The position numbers and the translations under genes are program-made. Shown here one piece after another: positions 30,117 to 36,102 of a stretch of 36,102 nt of DNA. Numbering within the stretch: position 1 is the stretch's first letter; every line of letters begins with the position of its first letter. The notes beneath the pieces were generated by a model that worked only from the letters and a program-made list of their open reading frames with translations, did not search any database and had not been told where the DNA came from. Source of the stretch: CAYTED01 sp964537075. Lineage in GTDB: Bacteria; Patescibacteriota; Minisyncoccia; Moranbacterales; UBA1568. The DNA is taken from the NCBI GenBank assembly GCA_964537075.1, contig CAZIBB010000005.1, positions 1 through 36,102 of the forward strand. Reading direction: 5' to 3'.

Positions 30117-30806
30117 TTACCATCCCTTTGCTATGAGACCGTTCTTCGCTGCTTCCCGCTGCGCCTCCTGCTTGGATTTCCCCTCCCCTTCGGCGACGAG
30201 CTCCTCTCCGAGATAGACACCAGAAACGAAATGACGGTCATGATCCGGTCCGGATTCGCGGAGCACCCGATAACTCGGCGTCAAACTCATTTTCTCCTGA
30301 GCGATTTCCTGAAAACGACTTTTCGGATCGGCATAGGATCCCTCCTTTAGGACTTCAGGGAGATGCGAGACGACATGATCCATGATGAATATTTTTGCGG
30401 CATCATACCCCTGATCCAAGTAGAGGGCGCCGATGATCGCCTCCATCGCATTTGCGAGCAGATACTGACGCGCCCGTCCGGTGTCCTTGGCCTCACCCTT
30501 GCTCATAAGGAGAAATTCCTCCACGCCCAAATTCTTCGAAATACCAGCAAGCATCTCGCCATTGACGAGAGCGGCACGCCAGGAAGTCAGATCGCCTTCG
30601 GGATTCGTATATTTGTGATACAGATACTCGGTCACGACGAGCTCAAGCACCGCATCCCCGAGAAACTCCAAACGCTCATTATGGCTCAATCCGTAACTTC
30701 GGTGTTCGTTTAGGTATGAACGATGGGTGATCGCCTCCTGAAAAAACTCCGGTTGCTTGATCTCGATACCAATCTTTTCTGCAAATGCTTCATGTGAAAA
30801 TATCAT
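30117..30806 (-). CDS. rnc: Ribonuclease III
   Basis: RNase III cuts double-stranded RNA and processes rRNA and mRNA. The 229-residue protein has the signature NERLEFLGDAVLEL at about residues 43-56 and the later catalytic-site helix LLANAMEAIIGALYLDQGY. The C-terminal double-stranded RNA-binding domain (DPKSRFQEIAQEK, YRVLRESGPDHDRHFVSGVYL, SKQEAQREAAKNGL) is complete. ATG 30806 is my choice; AAGGAG lies only one base before it, and a TTG at 30818 is another candidate. smc follows on the same strand. Confidence 0.97.
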   Translation of the reverse strand: MIFSHEAFAEKIGIEIKQPEFFQEAITHRSYLNEHRSYGLSHNERLEFLGDAVLELVVTEYLYHKYTNPEGDLTSWRAALVNGEMLAGISKNLGVEEFLLMSKGEAKDTGRARQYLLANAMEAIIGALYLDQGYDAAKIFIMDHVVSHLPEVLKEGSYADPKSRFQEIAQEKMSLTPSYRVLRESGPDHDRHFVSGVYLGEELVAEGEGKSKQEAQREAAKNGLIAKGW

Positions 30807-30872
30807 ACTCCTTATCAATAATAACCAGTAATCAAAATCGTCGGACCAAATCCCGTCAGTTCTTCTTCAAAG

Positions 30873-30897
30873 AAAAAGCGCTTACGCGCTTTTTTTG
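30873..30897. terminator. Bidirectional terminator at the end of nusB
   Basis: AAAAAGCGC (30873-30881) pairs with GCGCTTTTT (30886-30894) around TTAC. The nusB stop codon lies in the loop. Confidence 0.75.
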
Positions 30898-31454
30898 GTC
30901 GCTTTTTTCACCGCAACCTTCTTCTTGTCTTTGGGCTTCTTTTCTTCCGTTGCCACAGGAGCATCGCTTCCCTCCTCATTCTTTGAGACGGCCATGCGCT
31001 CATGATGCTTGGTCGAATCATCATCCTTCATCGGCTCCCCCATTTCACGATAAATCGTTCCAAGCACACCATTCACGAATCGTGGACTCGCATCGCTCCC
31101 GAATGACTTCGCCATCTCGATCGCCTCGTTGATGGCGACCTTTGGCGGCACTTCATCGTAATTTCCGAACATCAGTTCGAAGATTCCGAGGCGGAGAATA
31201 TTCCGGTCGACGACAGCTATCTGATCGATCGGCCATTCCGGGGCGCATTTCTCGATGAGCTTATCAATCACTGGCCGTTCACGCAGGGTTCCGCGCACCA
31301 ACTTTACCGCAAAATCCGCTTCTTCCAGTCCCGGAGCGAATTCCTCGATATTGTGATTGATGATCACATTCGCCTCAATGTCGGCCTGTTCTCGAAAATC
31401 CCACTCAAAAAGTGATTGCATCGCTATCGAGCGCTGAAGATGACGGTTCGCCAT
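30882..31454 (-). CDS. nusB: Transcription antitermination factor NusB with basic tail
   Basis: NusB, with NusE (S10), binds boxA RNA to keep rRNA transcription going. The first 145 residues are normal NusB: HLQRSIAMQSLFEWDF, then AVVDRNILRLGIFELMFGNYDEVPPKVAINEAIEMAKSFG with the strongly conserved VAINEAIELAK-type motif, and FVNGVLGTIYRE. The last 45 residues are an added acidic-then-lysine-rich tail (KKPKDKKKVAVKKATKKSA), which may bind nucleic acid. The tail ends in the terminator hairpin. Family R copy B lies in the upstream gap. Confidence 0.95.
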   Translation of the reverse strand: MANRHLQRSIAMQSLFEWDFREQADIEANVIINHNIEEFAPGLEEADFAVKLVRGTLRERPVIDKLIEKCAPEWPIDQIAVVDRNILRLGIFELMFGNYDEVPPKVAINEAIEMAKSFGSDASPRFVNGVLGTIYREMGEPMKDDDSTKHHERMAVSKNEEGSDAPVATEEKKPKDKKKVAVKKATKKSA

Positions 31455-31492
31455 ACGGTTTTTTTATTTTAAAGCCTATTAAAGAATCCATG

Positions 31493-31618
31493 TCGAGCTA
31501 TAGATTTCAGAATTTCGAGCGAAAATTCTGAGAAAGTGAGAAGGGCTATCATGATAACCCGACGAGCTTTTCAGGATTTGCAGCCGGAATTCTGAAATTT
31601 TAGCCGATAAGCATATTT
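31493..31618 (+). repeat. Rod-shaped structured element, family R copy B
   Basis: It aligns without gaps to copy A over about 80 nt (8481-8560 with 31511-31590). TTTCAGAATT (31505-31514) pairs with AATTCTGAAA (31588-31597), AAATTCTGA (31523-31531) with TCAGGATTT (31571-31579), and GGG with CCC around CTATCATGATAA (31543-31560). Changes from copy A are mostly in paired positions and keep the pairs. It lies between rpmF and nusB, opposite to their transcription. Confidence 0.8.
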
Positions 31619-31699
31619 TCTTTATTACAGGCGTTGGATTTTTTAATAGGATCGATTCTATTGGTAAAAAATACTCTGTAAGAAAAAAACGAAGATGCG

Positions 31700-31848
31700 G
31701 GAGGCCTGAATCATTTCTTAAAATTTCACTTCCTCTCGGTACGCCAAGGCATTTTTTTCCGCTGTCCGTGTTCTGACGAAAGGCAAGGAAAAAAGCTGCT
31801 TTGGCGTACCGAGAGGTATCTTTGTGAAATTTTTAAAACTAGGCCTCC
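31700..31848. repeat. 149-nt long hairpin overlapping the rpmF stop codon
   Basis: Arms pair in order: GGAGGCCT (31700-31707) with AGGCCTCC (31841-31848), AAATTTCAC (31721-31729) with GTGAAATTT, CCTCTCGGTACGCCAA (31732-31747) with TTGGCGTACCGAGAGG (31801-31816, 16 bp perfect), then TTTTTTCC with GGAAAAAA. The rpmF stop codon lies in the right arm. It may be a termination or processing structure or a small inserted palindromic element. Confidence 0.8.
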
Positions 31849-32051
31849 TTCTTCTCGGCTTTTTTCAATTTTGGAGCGATTTGCTTCACAACTTCACGAC
31901 CGCGATAATTGCCGCATTTCGGACAAGCACGATGAGGAAGCACAGGAGCGCTGCATTTCGGGCACACTTTCACATCCGTCGGAGTCATCTTAAACTGCTC
32001 GCGAGCACGGTCACGGCGCTGTTTGGTATGCCGTTGTTTCGGATTTGCCAT
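31839..32051 (-). CDS. rpmF: Ribosomal protein L32
   Basis: L32 is a small protein of the 50S subunit. The 70-residue product has the family start MANPKQRHTKQRRDRARE and a complete zinc ribbon with Cys at about residues 30, 33, 43 and 46 (VCPKCSAPVLPHRACPKCG), the zinc-binding form. The C-terminal tail (KLKKAEKKEA) is lysine-rich and its last codons lie in the arm of a long hairpin. A promoter with TTGCCA and TATTCT lies about 36 nt upstream. Confidence 0.97.
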   Translation of the reverse strand: MANPKQRHTKQRRDRAREQFKMTPTDVKVCPKCSAPVLPHRACPKCGNYRGREVVKQIAPKLKKAEKKEA

Positions 32052-32086
32052 ACAAAAAATACCCTTATCAGAATTACAATATGACT

Positions 32087-32115
32087 AGAATAACATCTCT
32101 TTTCCCCCTTGGCAA
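32087..32115 (-). promoter_or_regulatory. Probable promoter of rpmF
   Basis: On the minus strand TTGCCA (32115-32110) and TATTCT (32092-32087) are 17 nt apart, leaving a leader of about 30 nt to ATG 32051. Confidence 0.5.
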
Positions 32116-32125
32116 GGTATCAGTA

Positions 32126-32325
32126 AAAACACAAAACCCAGTCCGTCAGCTGACGGAACAAAGACCCTGCCTATACCGGCAGGCAGGCAAACAAAACACA
32201 AATTCCAACTTCCAAAGCATACACTGTCACTTAAATCCGTTTTGGTTTTGTGTTTTGATTATTTATGCTTTGTTTGGCTTTTGTGTTTTAGAGATTGTGT
32301 TTTATTTCTTTTTTGGTCTCAAAAC
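32126..32325. repeat. Low-complexity inverted repeat with two nested palindromes
   Basis: AAAACACAAAACCC on the left faces TTTTGGTTTTGTGTTTTG on the right. Nested inside are TCCGTCAGCTGACGGA (32142-32157) and CCTGCC/GGCAGG (about 32168-32187). The gap 32052-32301 has no gene; its right edge enters the last codons of rnhB. Confidence 0.6.
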
Positions 32326-32991
32326 ATGAGCAAATCGCCTGTTCACATTCTCCGGAAGTGCTAAAAGTACTGGACGAAAGGACATCCGGTGTATCGGGCA
32401 GGGGCCGAATTTCCGAAGAGCATCCATGTGTACCTTGGTGCCATACCCTTTATGCTTGGAGAAACCATACTGTGGATATTCTCTGTCATACTCGACCATT
32501 ATGCGATCCCTCGTCACCTTGGCGATGATGGATGCCGCCGCGATGGATTTCACCAAAGCATCCCCGTCGACGATTGCTTGCTGTTCATACGGAATGTTCG
32601 GAATCAACTGATTCCCATCCACAAGCACCTGCGTATTTTCTTCCTCCAGTCGTAACTCGTCAGCCGTCACTCTCTTTAATTCTGACAGCGCCGCTTTCAT
32701 CGCAAGGAATGTCGCCTCAAGAATATTCACACGATCGACCGTATCAGCCTGCATGATTCCCACCCCAACAAAACAATGCTCCATAATGAAACCAAACATT
32801 TTTTCACGTTGTTTCTCCGAGAGTTTCTTTGAATCACGGATGAATGTCCATTCCGGAAGCGTAGCCAATCTCTCTTCTGATTCCCGGAAACATACGGCCG
32901 CGGCCACGACCGGACCGCAAAGCGGCCCACGACCGGCCTCATCGATTCCGACAGATACTTTTTTCCGCATCATGATATGAGAGCTTTCCAT
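32302..32991 (-). CDS. rnhB: Ribonuclease HII
   Basis: RNase HII removes ribonucleotides from DNA and RNA from RNA-DNA hybrids. The 229-residue protein has GIDEAGRGPLCGPVVAAAV at about residues 15-33 with the catalytic Asp-Glu pair, RDSKKLSEKQREKMF, DGDALVKSIAAASIIAKVTRDRIM with the third acidic residue, and YGFSKHKGYGTKVHMDAL. Family motifs are complete. The start could be 32991 or 32973 (MMRKKVSVGIDEAG). Its C-terminal end, with basic RPKKK, overlaps the low-complexity palindrome downstream. Confidence 0.96.
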   Translation of the reverse strand: MESSHIMMRKKVSVGIDEAGRGPLCGPVVAAAVCFRESEERLATLPEWTFIRDSKKLSEKQREKMFGFIMEHCFVGVGIMQADTVDRVNILEATFLAMKAALSELKRVTADELRLEEENTQVLVDGNQLIPNIPYEQQAIVDGDALVKSIAAASIIAKVTRDRIMVEYDREYPQYGFSKHKGYGTKVHMDALRKFGPCPIHRMSFRPVLLALPENVNRRFAHVLRPKKK

Positions 32992-33029
32992 AGGGACATT
33001 CTGTCAGAAAACATCACCCTTGAATAGAC

Positions 33030-33059
33030 TTCGAAAATCATCTATCATAAGGCTATAAT
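33030..33059 (+). promoter_or_regulatory. Promoter upstream of the candidate small RNA and dnaE
   Basis: TTCGAA (33030-33035) and TATAAT (33054-33059) are 18 nt apart. The expected start site is near 33066. Confidence 0.6.
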
Positions 33060-33065
33060 CTCCCC

Positions 33066-33178
33066 TGCAAAACCCATGGATTTCTCCGGGCTATGAGGGA
33101 AGCACCTACGCTATGACAACCAGGCTTCATTTTATTATCGATAGATCGCGACAATTATTCGTTGGCGATTTTTTGTTG
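33066..33178 (+). ncRNA. Candidate small RNA or dnaE leader
   Basis: A promoter at 33030-33059 and a terminator-like hairpin at about 33147-33177 (ATCGC/GCGAT with CAA/TTG, then TTTTTT) bound about 113 nt with no open frame of note. A hairpin around CCCATGG and ATGAGGG lies near the 5' end. It could be a free small RNA or an attenuator for dnaE, whose start is 85 nt downstream. I found no SRP, tmRNA or riboswitch signature. Confidence 0.45.
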
Positions 33179-33262
33179 GCAGAATTATAGAATTGAGAAT
33201 CTTGAAGAGAGATTTTCTCGAAAAAAATTCCAAATTCTTGATTCCAAATTCTTGATTCTTCT

Positions 33263-36102
33263 ATGTTCACTCATCTCCATGTTCACTCACACTATAGTTT
33301 CCTCACAGCCGTCGGAAAAATCGATGAGCTCCTTGACCGCGCCAAAGAACTCAAGATGACTTCGCTGGCGCTCACCGACTATACAGGACTCTACGGCGCA
33401 GTGGAATTCTATATTCATGCCAAGGAAAAAGGGATCAAACCAATTATCGGTGCCGAAGTCTATGTCACCAAGGATCTCCATGATCGGAACAATACGTCGG
33501 AGAACCGTCGTCGGAACACGCTCGTCCTTCTCTGCGAAAATGAAAGAGGCTATAAGAACCTGATGAAGATGATTTCCGTCGCCCACCTCGAAGGCTTCTA
33601 CTACAAAGCGCGTGTCGATAAGTCACTCCTGCGAAAATATTCCAAGGGACTCATCGCCCTTTCCGGATCACTCACCGGCGAAGTGCCTTCGGAAATTCTC
33701 TACGGCAATGATGTCCAAGCCAGAGAATCAGCTCTCGAATACCAAGATATTTTTGGAAAAAATAATTTCTTCCTCGAGGTGCAGCCACAGCCGAATTATG
33801 AGAATCAGATCATCGTCAATCAGGGCCTTTCGGCACTCTCCCGCGAAACCGGCATTCCCATGGTCGCCGCGGTCGATGTGCACTATGTCAAAAAAGAAGA
33901 TGCTGCCACTCAGGACATTCTTCTCTGCATCCGTGATAATAAGAAGATCGAGGATCAGAATCGCGTGAGCTATATGAACCTTGATCTTTCACTCCATTCC
34001 GAAGAAGAAATGCGCACGCTCCTTCCAGAATTTTCTGAGGCTGTCGACAACACGGAAAAAATCGCCAATCGCTGCAATGTGGAGATCTCCCTCGGACAAA
34101 CGCAACTCCCCCACTTCGATGTGCCTCCTGGCGAGACGACGGAGACACTCCTTCGCAAGCTCTGCGAACTCGGACTTACCAAGCGCTATGGCCAAGACAT
34201 CCTCCCAAAACATCGCGAACGCATGGAATACGAACTCTCGGTCATCGAGAAGACCGGCTACGCCTCATACTTTCTCATCGTGCAGGATTTCGTGAACTGG
34301 GCCAAGGACAATGGCGTCGTCGTCGGTCCCGGTCGAGGATCCGCCGCCGGTTCTTTCGTCGCATATTTGACGGGCATCACGAACATCGATCCGATCGAAT
34401 ACAAACTTCTTTTTGAACGCTTTCTCAATCCGGAGCGCGTCTCCATGCCGGATGTCGATATGGACTTCGCCGATACGAGGCGCGATGACGTGCTCGCCTA
34501 CGTGCGGAAAAAATATGGTGAGGATCATGTCGCACAGATCATCACCTTCGGAACCATGGCGGCCAAGGCGGCAATCCGCGATGTCGGACGAGGTCTTGGT
34601 TTTCCCTATGCCTTCTGCGATCAGATTTCGAAAATGATCCCGATGTTTACCTCGCTCAAAAAAGCAATCGCCGAAGTGCCGGAATTGAAAAAGATGTACG
34701 AGGAAAATAAGGATGCCAAGCGCCTCATCGACAATGCCATGAAGCTCGAAGGCAATGCTCGTCACGCTTCCATGCATGCCTGCGGAGTCGTCATCACGAA
34801 AAACCCCGTCACCGACTATACCCCCCTCCAGAATGTCTCCGGATCCAAAGTCGGCGTCGTCACGCAGTACGCCTCCTCCACGAAATCCAGTGCCGTGGAA
34901 AAAATCGGGCTTCTCAAGATGGACTTTCTCGGATTGAAAAACCTGACCATCATCCAGAACACCATTCGCATCATAAAGGCGCTCGGGAAAATGAATACCC
35001 TCGCCGACAAACTCGGTCTCAATCCGGAAACCATTACCGTTTCGCAGATCATAGATCACCTTCCACTCGATGATCCGCTCTCCTTCAAGCTGCTTCAGGA
35101 TGCGCGCACCACCGGTATCTTCCAGCTCGAATCAAACGGCATGAAGCGGTATCTGAAACAGCTCAAGCCGACCATTCTCGAAGACATCATCGCCATGGTC
35201 GCCCTCTATCGTCCAGGTCCGATGGAGTGGATCCCTGATTTCATCGACGGCAAGCACGGGCGCAAGGAAGTGAAATATATCCATCCGTCGCTCGAACCGA
35301 TACTCCGCGATACATATGGCGTTGCCGTCTATCAGGAGCAGGTCATGCAGATTGCACGTGATCTCGCAGGATTCACCATGGGAGAAGCCGATGTGCTCCG
35401 CAAGGCGATGGGGAAAAAAATCGTCGAACTCATTGTCGAACAGCGCATCAAATTCATCAACGATGCAGCAGAAAAAAAGCAAATTCCGAGAGCGATCGCA
35501 GAAAAAGTGTTTTCATTTATCGAACCGTTTGCCGGATACGGATTCAACCGCTCTCACGCCGCCTGCTATGCGCTCATCGGGTACCAGACCGCCTATCTCA
35601 AGGCGCATTACCCGGCGCCATTCATGGCAGCGCTCCTCACGAGCGACCAGCATGACACCGATCGTGTCGCGATCGAAGTTCGTGAATGCCGGGAAATAGG
35701 TATCGAGGTGCTCCAGCCTGATGTCAATGAAAGCTTCGAGGAGTTCGCTGTCATTTTGGGCGAAGCAGATATTGAAAAAATCAGGTTCGGACTGAACGCC
35801 ATCAAGAATGTCGGGGAAAATGTCGCGAAAGAAATCGTCTCCGAGCGGAAACGGAACGGAAAATTCAAGGATCTCACCGATTTTTCCGAGCGCATCCAGC
35901 ACAAAGATCTGAATAAAAAATCCCTTGAGGCCCTCGCGAAAGTCGGTGCTCTCGATACTTTCGCCGAGCGCAATCAGGTTCTCGCGAGTGTCGATGAAAT
36001 TCTCAAGCATTCAAAGAATCTCGACCGTATAAAGAACTCTCATGCCGAGAGCCTCTTCGGCGGCCTCCCGGTCGTTGTCTCGACACTCCGCCTCACCAGC
36101 GC
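33263..36102 (+). CDS. dnaE: DNA polymerase III subunit alpha (cut by window edge)
   Basis: DnaE is the replicative polymerase. The visible 946 codons start with MFTHLHVHSHYSFLTAVGK, the PHP domain with its metal-binding HxHS motif. The catalytic polymerase core has GPGRGSAAGSFVAYLTGI, then MPDVDMDFAD with two catalytic Asp residues, and later GFNRSHAACYALIGYQTAYLKAHYP. The third catalytic Asp and the OB and tau-binding ends cannot all be checked because the gene runs off the window. The HLHVHSH sequence suggests an intact PHP site. No ribosome site is seen; direct repeats TTCCAAATTCTTGA lie just before the start. It was found by direct translation, since it has no stop in the window. Confidence 0.97.
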   Translation, partial: MFTHLHVHSHYSFLTAVGKIDELLDRAKELKMTSLALTDYTGLYGAVEFYIHAKEKGIKPIIGAEVYVTKDLHDRNNTSENRRRNTLVLLCENERGYKNLMKMISVAHLEGFYYKARVDKSLLRKYSKGLIALSGSLTGEVPSEILYGNDVQARESALEYQDIFGKNNFFLEVQPQPNYENQIIVNQGLSALSRETGIPMVAAVDVHYVKKEDAATQDILLCIRDNKKIEDQNRVSYMNLDLSLHSEEEMRTLLPEFSEAVDNTEKIANRCNVEISLGQTQLPHFDVPPGETTETLLRKLCELGLTKRYGQDILPKHRERMEYELSVIEKTGYASYFLIVQDFVNWAKDNGVVVGPGRGSAAGSFVAYLTGITNIDPIEYKLLFERFLNPERVSMPDVDMDFADTRRDDVLAYVRKKYGEDHVAQIITFGTMAAKAAIRDVGRGLGFPYAFCDQISKMIPMFTSLKKAIAEVPELKKMYEENKDAKRLIDNAMKLEGNARHASMHACGVVITKNPVTDYTPLQNVSGSKVGVVTQYASSTKSSAVEKIGLLKMDFLGLKNLTIIQNTIRIIKALGKMNTLADKLGLNPETITVSQIIDHLPLDDPLSFKLLQDARTTGIFQLESNGMKRYLKQLKPTILEDIIAMVALYRPGPMEWIPDFIDGKHGRKEVKYIHPSLEPILRDTYGVAVYQEQVMQIARDLAGFTMGEADVLRKAMGKKIVELIVEQRIKFINDAAEKKQIPRAIAEKVFSFIEPFAGYGFNRSHAACYALIGYQTAYLKAHYPAPFMAALLTSDQHDTDRVAIEVRECREIGIEVLQPDVNESFEEFAVILGEADIEKIRFGLNAIKNVGENVAKEIVSERKRNGKFKDLTDFSERIQHKDLNKKSLEALAKVGALDTFAERNQVLASVDEILKHSKNLDRIKNSHAESLFGGLPVVVSTLRLTS

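Noticed and set aside
33066..33178. SRP RNA
   Set aside because: GGGAAGCACC looked a little like the SRP 3' strand, but the matching 5' strand GGTCAG motif is missing.
1..36102. CRISPR array
   Set aside because: No regular spaced direct repeats of 25-40 nt and no cas-like gene were seen. The repeats here are dispersed palindromes.
1..36102. Recoded TGA (glycine) as in Gracilibacteria or Absconditabacteria
   Set aside because: Several clear genes, for example the one ending at 13028, end in TGA directly before terminators, and no conserved domain needs TGA read through.

Overview
The window looks like a piece of a Patescibacteria (Candidate Phyla Radiation) chromosome, probably a Parcubacteria-type lineage. 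This is inferred from family content, not from a search. The signs are a very short SMC protein, many small membrane proteins of unknown family, few Shine-Dalgarno sites, and gene-free gaps filled with palindromes. The standard genetic code fits, because TGA ends several clear genes.

Region by region. (1) 1-7.2 kb, minus strand: the first 23 codons of uvrA, a ChbG/YdjC-type deacetylase, an O6-alkylguanine alkyltransferase-like protein, two secreted or anchored proteins of unknown function, uvrB, a DedA/VTT membrane protein, two small proteins and a membrane-anchored, possibly TIM-barrel protein. uvrA, the alkyltransferase and uvrB form a DNA-repair neighbourhood. (2) 7.4-13.0 kb, plus strand: a coiled-coil protein of unknown function, a GtrA-type membrane protein, dnaX, tRNA-Gln(TTG), a peptidase E-like gene held between two identical 219-nt repeats at the tRNA 3' end, and a ferric-reductase-like membrane protein. 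(3) 13.1-18.3 kb: a permuted papain-fold protein, a VTT-domain membrane protein on the opposite strand, a PaaK-like adenylate-forming enzyme coupled to an SGNH hydrolase, and two small membrane proteins. (4) 18.35-18.7 kb: no gene, but a candidate multi-branched structured RNA. (5) 18.7-24.9 kb, minus strand: an HI0933-family flavoprotein, a 41-residue candidate small protein, an ABC-F ATPase, a DedA protein and a CPA1 Na+/H+ antiporter. (6) 25-33 kb, minus strand: housekeeping genes rplL, rplJ with an attenuator-like leader, rpsP, a SET-domain protein, a hinge-less smc, rnc, nusB, rpmF and rnhB. (7) 33-36.1 kb, plus strand: a candidate small RNA and the first 946 codons of dnaE.

The most unusual content is between the genes. 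I see several families of interspersed structured repeats, some with compensatory base changes between copies: a multi-hairpin family (four copies: 7264, 12243, 17517, 22585); a rod-shaped element (two copies: 8445 and 31493); a small palindrome placed 22-34 nt upstream of the start codons of uvrA and the ABC-F gene; hairpins with a constant GCAAG core and changing stems; and low-complexity inverted repeats built from recurring words. Together with the tRNA-linked 219-nt unit they make this window rich in possibly undescribed mobile or RNA elements. No CRISPR array, transposase or integrase gene was seen.
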